A stretch of DNA of 64,000 bases from Neoarius graeffei (GCF_027579695.1 NC_083575.1:66625154-66689153); one strand, 5' to 3'. Numbered from the stretch's first letter, positions 23,001 to 61,659 are shown. Notes: generated by a model from the sequence alone, not told the origin. Translations and numbers: made by a program.

Positions 23001-24295
23001 CAGCTATGTGAATGGTCACGTTCACCTTTAGCACTGATAACTCAACATCTGGTTTTCCCGAAAACAAGCCAAAATGTGGACTCTGACCACAGCACACATT
23101 TCCATGATCTTTTGGTCTATCCAAGAGGAGTCTGGGCCTAGAGAAATCGGCAGCATTTTTGCAAAGAATTGCTGAACGCCTTCCTCCTTGCAAAACATGG
23201 TTTCAGGTTGCATTTTTGGATGCAGCAGCGGACTGTGTTATGCGACAACGGTTTTCCAAAGTACTCCCCAGCCTATGTGGCTATATTTGTCACAGTAGCA
23301 TGATGGTTTCTCAGGCAGTGCCACCTGAGGGCTTGAAGGTCATGTATATTCAACAATGGTTCTCCGACCTTTACACACCAAGAGGTCTCAGAATTCCCTG
23401 AATCTTTTCACAATATTATGTACTGTAGATTTTGAAAGACCTAAATCCTCTGCATTGAGACATGCTCTTTTTTTTTTTTTAATTGACTCGCAATTATCTC
23501 ACATTTTGGCACAAGGAGTGAGCCATGACCCATCCTTGCTTGCAAAGACTGAGTTTTTGGTGCATGCTCCTTTTATACCCAATCATGATACCTTCACCTA
23601 TTACCCGTTAACCTGCTTATTGTGGAATCTTCCAAAATGGTGGCACTTTAACATCCTATAAACTTTTAGGTCTTATTTTGCCTCTTATTTTGTGTGTGTG
23701 GGGCAGGCATCAAACTAACTTTATGTTTACAAAATACAATTAACTTGGTCAGTAAAACGACTGAAAATCTTTTCTTAGTACTTTTGTCAGTTTAATAAAA
23801 GTTCACATGTATTAACAAATCACTTTTTTTTAAACTGCATTTTGGAAAATATCCCAACTTTTCTGAAAACGGGGTTAGTACAACAAACCATTTGAGAAAA
23901 ATCCAGAATAACTCAGTTGTGAACAGAAATTCATAATACAGAGAGTTCAATTATGACTTATTTTAGAGATCCAAAGATGGAAGGCATTAAGATATTTCTT
24001 CAGACTGGTGAAACTGACTTTCGCCCGTAGTCAGCTGGGATAGGCTCCAGCTTGCCTGCGACCCTGTAGAAGGATAAAGCGGCTAGAGATAATGAGAGGA
24101 GATGAGATGGTGAAACTGAAAAAACAACAATGCTCCCAATTATTCACAACTCTGCATGCTTTGGTTCTTGTTTGTGTGGCAGCCTACCAGTGCTCCAAAC
24201 GTGGTGGAGAACTCGAGCTGGAACTGAGAGGAGACAACAGAGTCGACATCGCTGGCCGAGCAGTGGTCCTCCTTCAAGGAATCCTCAAACTTTAG
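88..24295 (+). CDS. pbld: pbld, 3' part (last three coding exons)
   Basis: Phenazine biosynthesis-like domain protein (PBLD/MAWBP), a PhzF-fold putative isomerase. Exons at 88-263, 15356-15418 and 24183-24295 join in phase (G|GC Gly, then G|CC Ala) and end at TAG 24293-24295, giving about 116 C-terminal residues of a family of about 288. Visible matches to human PBLD are [31 protein letters not shown] and the tail [10 protein letters not shown]...[17 protein letters not shown]. The EDPVTGSAH loop belongs to the PhzF active-site fold. The N-terminal half lies before the window. Introns of 15.1 and 8.8 kb are made mostly of transposable elements. The gene converges on dna2. No frameshift or stop is seen in the three exons. 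Only the physiological substrate is uncertain, because it is not established for the family. Confidence 0.93.
264..640. other. unrecognised pbld intron sequence
   Basis: AT-rich; no coding, repeat or structural signal recognised. Confidence 0.4.
640..745. repeat. repeat shared with 33765-33870 (inverted)
   Basis: Near-identical reverse complement of 33765-33870 (both contain CTGGTCCCAAGAAGTATTG or its complement), so both are ends of one dispersed element family. Confidence 0.75.
785..1258. repeat. degenerate minisatellite of CATGCTAAC(AGCTAG)
   Basis: About 470 bp of short units built on ACATGCTAAC and AGCTAGC/GTTAGC, varying in length and content. It is rich in overlapping palindromes (GCTAGC, GCATGC) and directly abuts the truncated palindromic element at 1262. 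Confidence 0.85.
1262..2897. mobile_element. TTAA-target palindromic element, 5'-truncated, split by a hAT
   Basis: The centre of the palindrome (1265-1330, CGCGCTTCGGCAGCGCATTG and complement around GAGCTC) and the full right arm (2595-2897, ending GGACTGTTCCT then TTAA) match the complete copy at 55313-56041. The left arm is missing; the minisatellite lies where it should be. A hAT (1359-2594) interrupts the right arm. Confidence 0.8.
1359..2594. mobile_element. non-autonomous hAT-like element
   Basis: Termini CAGGCCTGGCGCC and GGCGCCGGGCCTG, flanked by 8 bp TSD ATTACAGT/ATTATAGT (1351-1358 and 2595-2602, one mismatch). No transposase recognised among the small frames inside. Confidence 0.8.
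2924..3103 (-). repeat. tRNA-derived SINE, family 2
   Basis: Same family as the pair at 25845/26115. Flanked by an 18 bp TSD, CCTCAGTTGTTTACTTCT (2906-2923 and 3104-3121). Confidence 0.85.
3104..3512 (-). pseudogene. LTR-retroelement 5' fragment with gag-like start
   Basis: On the - strand, [20 protein letters not shown]...[18 protein letters not shown] (ATG near 3287) resembles the N-terminus of PNMA/Gypsy-type gag proteins. Upstream sequence (3360-3510 and 3889-3940) recurs at 10715-10800, as an LTR or 5' region would. Truncated by the SINE at 2924. Family assignment is a weak inference. Confidence 0.4.
3513..3888 (+). repeat. tRNA-derived SINE, family 1 (full length)
   Basis: Head GGTGTAGTGGTTAGC (A box) and GGTTTGAGCCCC (B-box variant), central body, and tail GGATAAAGCGGCTACAGATA with ATGAGATGAGATG. 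TSD of GTTGCGCTGG/GTTGCACTGG. Confidence 0.92.
3889..4454. other. unassigned retroelement-like intron sequence
   Basis: Begins with the continuation of the LTR-like sequence also found at 10740. A short frame [20 protein letters not shown] starts at 4121 (+) and stops within 31 codons; such acidic starts occur in teleost transposon proteins, but I cannot assign it. Confidence 0.35.
4455..4604. repeat. fold-back MITE-like palindrome
   Basis: Two arms of about 70 bp: TGGTGAAATACCATGACC / GGTCATGGTATTTCAC and ATTTACCAGC / GCTGGTAAAT, with CCTCGGCC runs. No TSD was resolved. Confidence 0.7.
4964..5024. repeat. (GATA)n microsatellite, LINE tail
   Basis: About 15 uninterrupted ATAG units directly against ACTTTATTTATCCCCGAAGG, the end of the L2-like LINE 3' UTR. 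Confidence 0.95.
5303..6527 (+). mobile_element. hAT element with decayed transposase start
   Basis: Termini AGTGTTGTGCA and TGCACAACACT; imperfect 8 bp flanks (GTTATACT/GTTATTAC). Subterminal regions carry many GAACGCGTTC/GAACTAGTTC palindromes. Inserted in the LINE 3' UTR. Confidence 0.75.
5760..6171 (+). pseudogene. hAT transposase N-terminus (BED finger), frameshifted
   Basis: [20 protein letters not shown] in one frame (to about 5930) and [20 protein letters not shown]...[20 protein letters not shown] in the next together make a C-x2-C...H-x4-H BED-type finger and the start of a hAT transposase. It ends at a stop before the catalytic core; the rest of the protein is absent. Confidence 0.75.
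6656..7752 (-). pseudogene. L2-like LINE reverse transcriptase, two frames
   Basis: The RT palm is in 7752-7207 and the thumb/C-terminal part in 7210-6656, in different frames joined at a poly-C run (about 7238-7248). Palm blocks DFSSAFNTI and [20 protein letters not shown] are readable. The FADD-type catalytic box appears as [10 protein letters not shown]. It ends QPRCSKE-stop, the usual L2 end. Confidence 0.85.
8343..8918 (+). mobile_element. solo LTR with tRNA-like 3' module
   Basis: TGTTAGG...CCTAACA ends with perfect 5 bp TSD GGTGT (8338-8342, 8919-8923). TATTTATA box near 8507 and AATAAA near 8785 fit U3-R-U5 order. The last 70 bp contain A-box GTGGCCGAGTGG and B-box GGTTCGAATCC with a GGGTTTGCTGG/CCAGCAAAACCC stem. 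Gypsy-like by general layout; family not fixed. Confidence 0.75.
8919..9542 (-). pseudogene. L2-like LINE endonuclease
   Basis: About 208 open codons with apurinic endonuclease motifs: IIITGNFN (usual GDFN, so the catalytic Asp reads as Gly-Asn here), TLDLLYANV and GRSDHNLV (SDH box). Cut off downstream by the solo LTR. Confidence 0.8.
10184..10538 (+). repeat. SINE family 1, 5'-truncated
   Basis: Starts within the A box (GGTTAGCGCTG), with TSD GACACACTACTT at 10172-10183 and 10539-10550. Confidence 0.92.
10715..10800. repeat. LTR-like fragment
   Basis: Repeats the sequence at 3480-3512 plus 3889-3935 (GTGGTAAGAATA, TGTTAACTTCAC, GGATTTATTCTTCCTG) without the SINE, showing the undisturbed form of that site. 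Confidence 0.7.
11204..12645 (-). pseudogene. RTE-like LINE reverse transcriptase, fragmented
   Basis: Pieces in several frames: [20 protein letters not shown] (12645-12244), [20 protein letters not shown] (12234-12049), [39 protein letters not shown] and [17 protein letters not shown] (11991-11470), then [20 protein letters not shown] (11494-11204). The RT active-site box reads FADD. Confidence 0.85.
12664..13764 (-). pseudogene. RTE-like LINE endonuclease (366 open codons)
   Basis: An uninterrupted frame with [59 protein letters not shown] and [11 protein letters not shown]: the N, GDFN, ID and SDH-type blocks of an AP endonuclease. It ends at a TAG (12664) where related elements continue into the RT, so it is a remnant although long. 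Confidence 0.85.
14407..15240 (-). pseudogene. CR1/L2-like LINE RT fragment
   Basis: [60 protein letters not shown] (15123-14803), then [19 protein letters not shown] and VTVLGLNIS (14739-14407). RT blocks with the FADD segment lost at a frameshift. It lies 116 bp upstream of the second pbld exon. Confidence 0.8.
15356..15418 (+). CDS. pbld: pbld exon, second from end (63 bp)
   Basis: Acceptor TTTTTTCTACTTTTCCTAAAG lies before 15356 and the donor is GTTAG|GTAATG at 15418/15419. It encodes [21 protein letters not shown], matching human GSAHAVLSSYWSQHLGKKEMH. Length 63 = 2 + 60 + 1 fits the flanking phases exactly. This tiny exon sits alone between a LINE fragment and a large transposon and is easily missed by ORF length filters. 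Confidence 0.92.
   Translation, partial: ALHIQSSLLTGLRNWERRKC
15660..15790. repeat. old SINE/LINE-tail fragment
   Basis: TCCTGGTCAGGGACATAG...GATCCAGAGCCTATCCTGGG...ACACTGG resembles the common teleost 'tatcctggtcagggtc' repeat body; strongly diverged and without TSD. Confidence 0.5.
16500..17109. other. unassigned intron sequence
   Basis: Contains GTTGACACAAGT/GGTTGACGCAGGTAGA-type repeats of one short motif (16560-16750); no coding or known repeat family recognised. Confidence 0.35.
17110..17475 (-). repeat. SINE family 1 head with alternative tail
   Basis: The tRNA-type head and body (17475 to 17290 on -) match family 1, but the 3' part (17110-17290, ACACTTCAAGCACAGTGAG, CTGCATTTAAACCATCTGAAG) is a different tail shared with 57250-57620. 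Confidence 0.75.
17482..19039 (+). mobile_element. Tc1-like transposon, decayed
   Basis: Long TIRs beginning CAGTGGTCCTTGAAAGTTTG and GTTTGTGAACCCTTTAGAAT, with the TA target duplicated (17480-17481, 19040-19041). Full-length structure at 1558 bp. Confidence 0.93.
17845..18893 (+). pseudogene. Tc1 transposase, stops and frameshifts
   Basis: The N-terminal HTH reads [20 protein letters not shown] and [13 protein letters not shown] up to TAG near 18117. The catalytic region reads [26 protein letters not shown] (18339-18569) and [20 protein letters not shown] (18622-18894), so the three acidic positions are still visible in separated frames. Not functional. Confidence 0.88.
19241..19583 (+). 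repeat. SINE family 1
   Basis: Complete head (GTAGTGTAGTGGTTAGTGCTG, GGTTCGAGCCCC), short internal deletion, and family tail. TSD AATGTCTGACC/AACGTCTGACC. Confidence 0.9.
19600..20224. other. parent transposon remnant and unassigned DNA
   Basis: 19640-19815 belongs to the 15961-23878 transposon. A GGGGGGTCGGGGGGGCAGCC/GCCGCCGCCGCC patch sits at 19858-19896. No gene seen. Confidence 0.4.
20225..20445 (+). pseudogene. third, broken RecQ-type element fragment
   Basis: Matches the 5' and coding start of the element at 21176 (TTTGGGCGGGCTTTTGCAGG, GAACAGC..CGTTTGACTCCGC, GAAACATGAGCAGGAAGAGG) but lost the initiator region and part of the frame. A matching 3' part is at 22745-22860. Confidence 0.7.
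20533..20901 (+). repeat. SINE family 1 (full length)
   Basis: Complete copy with TSD AGACATATAAACAT on both sides. Confidence 0.92.
21176..22064 (+). mobile_element. 9 bp-TSD transposon carrying a RecQ helicase fragment (copy A)
   Basis: Ends TAGCCTAGTAAACTAGAC and GTCTGGCTTGCCAGGCTA; perfect 9 bp TSD CTGTACACT (21167-21175, 22065-22073). It carries a promoter-like 5' segment (CCAATCA near 21290, GGGCGGG near 21326) and a RecQ-like ORF. The sister copy is at 49122-49996. Confidence 0.85.
21387..21632 (+). CDS. RecQ-like helicase N-terminal fragment, transposon-borne
   Basis: 81 residues, [20 protein letters not shown]...[20 protein letters not shown]...[20 protein letters not shown]. The Q-motif-like Gln (HEQ) and motif I of RecQ helicases are recognisable, but the P-loop reads TSYGKS where copy B has TGYGKS. 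The protein stops soon after motif I, so it cannot be an active helicase. Probably an internally deleted relic of a larger element encoding RecQ helicase. Confidence 0.75.
   Translation: MATASEQRAFDSALESVLEELDLEFSLKHEQEEVLRSFLFKKDVFAALPTSYGKSLIYQLAPLVAKRMGLVCAVRRINKQL
22074..22984. other. unassigned repeat-derived intron sequence
   Basis: 22760-22860 repeats the 3' part of the RecQ-type element (TCTGACTACGTCACAGTCAC, GCGCTGATTGGTCAGAGC). The rest shows no gene or recognised family. Confidence 0.4.
24018..24107 (+). repeat. SINE family 1, tail only
   Basis: 3' 90 bp of the family with TSD GGTGAAACTGA on both sides; lies 75 bp before the last pbld exon. Confidence 0.9.
24183..24295 (+). CDS. 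pbld: pbld last coding exon
   Basis: Acceptor is TTTGTGTGGCAG|CC at 24182/24183 and the stop is TAG at 24293-24295. It encodes [19 protein letters not shown] and [17 protein letters not shown], aligning with the human C-terminus YQ/FQCSHRGGELGISLRPDGR, VDIRGGAAVVLEGTLTA. A 5'-truncated SINE ends only about 75 bp upstream of the acceptor. Confidence 0.93.
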
Positions 24296-24590
24296 AGAAA
24301 CTGCTATAGAGCTCACAATGAAAATATTTAGCCATACACTGTATAGTCCACTGTCAAATTATTGCAATCATATTCACTGCAGGCTAATCTAGTAACTAAT
24401 CATAGGAACCATGTGTGGTGGTGGAAGAACAGTTTATTTTTCAGAGAAATCCAATTCGTTAGTAATGACAAAAGTTTGTAATTAGAAACTTTAATATCTT
24501 TATTAGAGGAAAACATACAAAATCTCACAAAACTATTTACATACAAAATACTTTGAATATCTGTTAAAAAAAATCCTCTTAATAAAAGCA

Positions 24591-24596
24591 TATGAA
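24591..24596 (+). promoter_or_regulatory. candidate pbld poly(A) signal
   Basis: AATAAA 296 bp after the pbld stop; a second AATAAA lies at 24888-24893. Which is used cannot be told from sequence. Confidence 0.45.
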
Positions 24597-25339
24597 AACA
24601 CAAAAACTGGGGTTTAAAAAAAAGTCAGTTATTAACCATGAGGTATTATAATGTAGCATCTATTTAGCAGTCCAAACTCTCATTCAGGCTCAGAGAAACT
24701 CTGTCTTTAGGGATCTTTAACTCAATGGGAGTTGGTGCTAAGAAGCTGCAGTGCGAGTCCACTAAATGTCACATTTTGATGCAAGGTAGTGCCTCATGAG
24801 CAGCAGCGGGCAGCTGTAGTTCAAGTTAAGGAGAACAAGGTATTCAGTAAGCTTTTAAGACCTGTTTAAATGTGCTTCTTGGCCTACAATAAACATGCAA
24901 TTTCAAAACAGACACCATATTCGTGTGACACACAATAACATACGCAGCCGATCACACTAGTTTCTTCATTTACGGATTCTGTTTACTTTTTTCCTGGGCT
25001 AGAAATTCGCTCCCACCTTAGGCAGATGTCAACAAGTGGTGGCATCGGCTGGAGAGAAGAGGAAGGTTTGTCATTTCAATTAAACCATTCCAGAACAATT
25101 GTTTTGTTTTTGTTTTTTTTTAAAAAAGGGCCACTTGAAAAATGGTTACTTGACCAACAGTTAGCCTACATGAAAGTGAATGGTAATTGGCCTCTCAATT
25201 TCAGCTGTAATACACACAGTACCTTCTAGTACATGGTAAAGACAACCCTGATTAACTCAATTATATTCAAATTGGACTTAAACTCTACAGGAGCCTTAAA
25301 GAAGCAGGGAAAATTATTCTTGCTGTAATTTAATTGAAT

Positions 25340-25345
25340 TTTATT
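25340..25345 (-). promoter_or_regulatory. candidate dna2 poly(A) signal
   Basis: AATAAA on the - strand, about 83 bp after the dna2 stop codon at 25428-25430. Confidence 0.55.
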
Positions 25346-25427
25346 CATCACCAAACACAGCAAAAGTTTACCGCGTTGGAAAAACCGTTGTTCTAAAATG
25401 ACTAGAACGAGCGCAGAGCCAAGGATA

Positions 25428-56800
<31,373 letters not shown>

Positions 56801-56809
56801 CTGGACAAA

Positions 56810-57123
56810 GAAGCAGCACATAAATCCAGAAAAAAAATCTCAAAAAAAAAAGTTTAAGTACGCATGCTTGACAGAAGCTCTCATCACCACCATTTTCAAC
56901 CCATCAGTGACACAGTCCACAGTCGCTTTAATGCATTTGGCATTTGAGACCATCAAACAGTAAATAGTAAAAAACAGTAAATAACCCTTTGACAACATTA
57001 GTAATCCAGATTATGGCAAGAACTGCTCAATTAAGTAAAGAGAAACGACAGTCCATCATTACTGACATGAAGAAAAAAAAATCATTGAATATCCAAACTT
57101 TTTACTGGTACTGTGAAAGACCA

Positions 57124-57164
<41 letters not shown>

Positions 57165-57260
57165 AGCACACGCACCCATCTTACTGTCTGTATTATCCAT
57201 TTATTTTCTTTGGAGTTGCTGCATCTCATTTCACTGCACCTTTGTACCTCCTATGAATAT
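56810..57260. other. presumed dna2 intron, Tc1 trace and (GA)n
   Basis: 56999-57110 contains ARTAQLSKEKRQSIITDMKK, the start of a Tc1-type transposase that is lost after about 30 codons. (GA)n at 57126-57163. Confidence 0.5.
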
Positions 57261-57265
57261 GCATG

Positions 57266-57620
57266 GGGTGGCACGGTGGTGTAGTGGTTAGCACGGTCGC
57301 CTCACAGCAAGAAAGTTCTGGGTTCGAGCCCAGCGGTCGCCTTTCTGTGTCTGTGTGGGTTTCCTCCGGGTGCTCCGGTTTCCCCCACAGTCCAAAGACA
57401 TGCGATTAGGTTAATATGGGACGGCCTTGGGCTGAGGTGCCCTTGAGCGAGGCACCTAACTCCCAACTGCTCCCTGGGCGCTGTTAGCATGGCTGCCCAC
57501 TGCTCTGGGCATGTGTGTGTGCTCATGGCTCACGTGTGTGTGCATGTGTGTGTTCACTGCTTCAGATGGGTTAAATGCAGAGAGGAATTTCACAAGTGTG
57601 TGATGAATAAAGTTGTGCTT
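57266..57620 (+). repeat. SINE family 1 head with alternative tail
   Basis: Head GGTGTAGTGGTTAGCACG and GGTTCGAGCCC as in family 1, then a different 3' half (TGCCCTTGAGCGAGGCACC, GCCCACTGCTCTGGG, TTCACTGCTTCAGATGGG, TTAAATGCAGAG) shared with 17110-17290. Confidence 0.8.
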
Positions 57621-57624
57621 TCTT

Positions 57625-58399
57625 TTCTGTTCAAAAGGCTCGGCACCCTATCGTTTTCTTTATATAAACTTTGTTATAGATTTCTATTTTATGATTTCTA
57701 CATGATCGAGTAATGAACCTACAGTCTGAGAGCTCTACACAAACACACTGAACTTTACAATAGCTGTATGCATGTGAAATGGAAATAAATCGACTAAGGC
57801 AGGAAAAACCATTTTGGATAAAATTATTGTCCGTTACAAGTAAAAGTAACAGATAACCAAACTTAATAATAAACTTAATCAATAACCAAACTTCAACTCA
57901 GTGTGTGATCATTTTATGTTGCAATTCACAACTATTCTATAGTTTTCCTTTAAAAAAAAATTTATATGTGAATTGTAACATAAAATGCCCAACCCACATG
58001 TTATGGGTCGACTTGCACATCACTATCCTGGGAACAATGGCATACACCCTCACAGGTCAACACACGCATGCACAGAAAAGTAAATTAGGAGGAGTCACTA
58101 GTAGGGCTGCACGATTATGGAAAAAATGATTTTGCCATAACTATGCACAGACTTGTCCGATATGGATGATTCTGGCATCAAATTATACATTTTTGACCAT
58201 GTAGAATCCAAATCTGGGAGAATAAAATCACTCAGAAGCTTACTTTTGCCTTATTCTTGGCCTTTTGTAAAATAGTCCACTAACGTAGCTAGCATGCATG
58301 TTTGTATAGACTGTAGCAATAATTATAGTTTGGGATGTAGGGTGTAGCAGTAGAGGTAGAGGATGTCCTCGTCATAGCAATCAGTGTTCTGCCTCTCCT
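57625..58399. other. unassigned sequence
   Basis: No gene or recognised repeat. Confidence 0.35.
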
Positions 58400-58421
58400 T
58401 CAAGGGATTGGTCTGCACCAG

Positions 58422-59078
58422 TTGTGGGTGGCCTTTGGCCAAGGACGGAACCGGAGATGGATTCCTGTACATGACCTGCACCTCTCTTTAGGACTGGAGA
58501 AGAGCAAAGGAATACTCTTCTTCCATGCCTTCACTGGTTGCGATGTTGTATCAGGCTTCCGCAGCAAAGGGAAGAAGTCTGCATGGCAAACCTGGGACGT
58601 GTATGCTGAAGCTTCTGATGTCTTTGCCAAGCTCAGCCAGTACCCACCAACAGTAGATGATGATGATCTGGAGGTCCTGGAGAAGTTTGTGGTGACAATG
58701 TATGACAGGTCCAGTACAGTTGTACGTGTTGATGATGCCAGGCTGGATATGTTTGCTCGAAAGCAGAGGCCATATGAAGCCATCCCTCCAACTCAAGCAG
58801 CACTACTTCAGCATGCAAAGCGCGCTGCCTATCAAGCAGGCTGTATATGGAGTCAGTCAACACTGCGCCAACCAGAAACACAAAGTCCTGCTGACTGGGG
58901 ATGGACAAAGAGTGGAGACACATGGAAGGTCTTTTGGACAACGCTTCCACCTATTGCCGAGAGTTGCCAACAGCTGACCAAATATGGATGCAAATCTGAA
59001 TGCCGTGGAAGGTGCAAATGCTACCGATTCAGTCTCACCTGCACCGGACTATGTAGCTGCAAATGTGAGGACAAGTGA
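58422..59078 (+). CDS. transposon-type ORF with C-terminal CXC-like cysteines
   Basis: 218 open codons: FFHAFTGCDVVSGFRSKGKK, AKLSQYPPTVDDDDLEVLEK, ALLQHAKRAAYQAGCIWSQS, WGWTKSGDTWKVFWTTLPPI and the ending CGCKSECRGRCKCYRFSLTC TGLCSCKCEDK. The final 30 residues hold ten Cys in a C-x-C spacing like tesmin/CXC zinc domains. I recall this as a multicopy protein tail in fish and cnidarian genomes, probably a transposon product; the N-terminal part is absent here. Activity unknown. Confidence 0.55.
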   Translation: MWVAFGQGRNRRWIPVHDLHLSLGLEKSKGILFFHAFTGCDVVSGFRSKGKKSAWQTWDVYAEASDVFAKLSQYPPTVDDDDLEVLEKFVVTMYDRSSTVVRVDDARLDMFARKQRPYEAIPPTQAALLQHAKRAAYQAGCIWSQSTLRQPETQSPADWGWTKSGDTWKVFWTTLPPIAESCQQLTKYGCKSECRGRCKCYRFSLTCTGLCSCKCEDK

Positions 59079-59550
59079 AACCATGCAGCTCACTGCTGGG
59101 GTGAACAGTGCATTTGTGAGCTCTGTATTTGACTCATTGCACTCTGCAGTGACAAACATTGACCATAACTAAACATTCCAGTTGTGCATTTAAAAATAAC
59201 AAATAAATAAAATAGTTTGTAGGATATGTTCTGGTCTATGTACATTTTTCATCATATTTTTGCTAGAAATGGCAGAAAGGAGCTCCCTAGATGGTTAAGA
59301 GTGGGATTTTTAGATTTCTCATAGTCAAAAACCTACTTTTAGACACCAAGATCATTCAAATCGGTCAAAGTGGCCAGATTATATCCCATTTTCAAGTCTG
59401 CAGCAGCGGCCATCTTGAAAATAAGCAGCCATCTTGAATTTCAGATGGCCCACATACTTTTTCAAAAGAATAATGTCTAAGGAGTATTTGTGCCAAGTTT
59501 GGTGCTTGTATCACCATTTGAAAGATTGTTTCAGTTATCTGCTACACTAA

Positions 59551-60168
59551 ATGGCAGGAAAAAGGAAGGGACTCCAGGCATTGATCAAAAGGGCCACGCC
59601 AGATACACAGTGGATGCACTGCATTCTACACAGGGAAGCGCTGGCCTCCAGACACCTCAGCCCCGAATTAAACGAGGTGTTGACAGCAGTTGTGGATGTG
59701 GTCAGTTTTATCAAAACAAGACCCCTGAAAGCGCGACTCTTCTCCGCTATTTGTGAGGAGATGGGAGCAGACCATACCACTGTGCTGTTTCACAGCGAAG
59801 CGAGGTGGCTCCCCCGAGGCAAAGTCTTGTCGCGCGGCTTTGAGCTCCGAACGGAGATCCGGGTGTTTTTAGAAGAAGAGCGCATGTATGAGGCAGTGGC
59901 CAAATTTGGCGATGAACTGTTTCTGATGAAACTGGCTTACCTCAGCGATGTATTTGCAAAGCTGAATGAATTAAATTTTCAGCTTCAGGGAAAAGACAAG
60001 TACCTACCTCACCTGGCTGACAAGATCACTGCTTTCATCCGAAAGCTGGAGGTATGGGGGAAGCGCGTTGATCAAGGACATACCGAAATCTTCGAAAATC
60101 TCACTGAAGTCGCAGAGCGCATCGATTCTGGTGCCACCGCAGTGATCCCGTGTATACAGCAGCACATC
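59551..60168 (+). pseudogene. hAT transposase middle segment (ZBED5/SCAND3-like)
   Basis: About 205 uninterrupted codons: TPDTQWMHCILHREALASRH, LSPELNEVLTAVVDVVSFIK, FHSEARWLPRGKVLSRGFEL and YLSDVFAKLNELNFQLQGKD, the central insertion and second catalytic region of this hAT group (HCILHREAL, ARWL). Both ends are missing; it is cut at about 60170 by another element (GGCGCCGCTAGAAATCTTGG). It complements in content the N-terminal piece at 45053 but is not a continuation of it. Confidence 0.82.
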
Positions 60169-60492
60169 ACGGCCAGAGGCGCCGCTAGAAATCTTGGGCC
60201 CTATGAAAGATTACAATTTAGGGCCCCCCCGGTAAAATTTTCAAGCTCAAGCAACTGAATTTGAAGTCTGTTTTTGGCTTGCACTTCTACTTTACTATGC
60301 ATGTGATCAGCTACCTAGCAAGTTTAGGTGATACAATTATTTGGTATATGAGCATTTTAAATGCAGAACTGTCAGAATTAGACTGAATAGACTATTGCTT
60401 TAAAATGAAAATTCCATGATATATATTGAAGATATGTATTTTTTCTTTTATGAGCAACTATTATTAGGCCATTCAGTAGCCTATGGAGTTCA

Positions 60493-60871
60493 TCTCATCT
60501 CATCTCATTATCTCTAGCCGCTTTATCCTGTTCTACAGGGTCGCAGGCAAGCTGGAGCCTATCCCAGCTGACTATGGGCGAAAGGCGGGGTACACCCTGG
60601 ACAAGTCGCCAGGTCATCACAGGGCTGACACATAGAGACAGACAACCATTCACACTCACATTCACACCTACGGTCAATTTAGAGTCGCCAGTTAACCTAA
60701 CCTGCATGTCTTTGGGCTGTGGGGGAAACCGGAGCACCCAGAGGAAACCCACGCGGACACGGGGAGAACATGCAAACTCCACACAGAAAGGCCCTCGCTG
60801 GCCACAGGGCTCGAACCCGGACCTTCTTGCTGTGAGGCGACAGTGCTAACCACTACACCACCGTGCCGCCC
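60493..60871 (-). repeat. SINE family 1 (full length)
   Basis: Complete copy; TSD CTATGGAGTTCAT on both sides. Confidence 0.94.
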
Positions 60872-61280
60872 CCTATGGAGTTCATTCAATCCAAATGTTT
60901 GTGTTGAGAGAAACTGCATGCATCACTGTATCAGTATGGATTTATAACATTCTTTATGCACATTATGGATACTCCAGAGCCCTCCAGCAAACATCATCAA
61001 TAATCAGGATTACAAAATGTATTCCTTTGTTTCCTCCATTTATTGACAATGTGTGTGATCAAATGTATGCCTTGATGAATAACTACACTAGTTTTTTGAT
61101 ACAATTACATAGTGCACTGCGAGAAATCCACTAAGTGTTTTTGGTTTCTTTTAGGCATCACACATTTATTAGAAAACACAGCAAATGTTCAAATATTCAA
61201 GTTAAATACTTAGCAACAGTATCAATAAATCCACACATGAACAATAGCAATGATATCTATGACCACAGCTAATGTGCAAC

Positions 61281-61655
61281 ATCTCATCTCATTATCTCTA
61301 GCCGCTTTATCCTTCTACAGGGTCGCAGGCAAGCTGGAGCCTATCCCAGCTGACTATGGGCGAAAGGCGGGGTACACCCTGGACAAGTCGCCAGGTCATC
61401 ACAGGGCTGATACATAGACACAGACAACCATTCACACTCACATTCACACCTACGGTCAATTTAGAGTCACCAGTTAACCTAACCTGCATGTCTTTGGACT
61501 GTGGGGGAAACCGGAGCACCCGGAGGAAACCCACGCGGACACGGGGAGAACATGCAAACTCCACACAGAAAGGCCCTCGCCGACCCCGGGGCTCGAACCC
61601 AGGACCTTCTTGCTGTGAGGCGACAGCGCTAACCACTACACCACCGTGCCGCCCC
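61281..61655 (-). repeat. SINE family 1 (full length)
   Basis: Complete copy; TSD AATGTGCAAC on both sides. Only 410 bp from the previous copy and same orientation. Confidence 0.94.
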
Positions 61656-61659
61656 AATG

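Larger units (their letters stand above)
15961..23878. mobile_element. large TA-flanked DNA transposon, loaded with insertions
   Basis: Ends ACAAACCCCATTTCCAGAAAAG with GTTGGGATATTTTCC on the left, and the complement ending in GGGGTTAG on the right, flanked by TA. Own sequence is visible at 15961-16500, about 19640-19815 and about 22985-23878; the rest is nested SINEs, a Tc1, RecQ-type elements and others. Superfamily not certain; the terminal CAACCCCAATTCC...AGTTGGGA signature also marks the element at 39603-41065. Confidence 0.6.
24296..25427. other. pbld-dna2 convergent intergenic region
   Basis: About 1.1 kb between the two stop codons, holding both 3' UTRs. Candidate poly(A) signals are AATAAA at 24591-24596 and 24888-24893 on + (pbld) and TTTATT at 25340-25345 (AATAAA on -, dna2). 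No further gene is seen. Confidence 0.7.
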
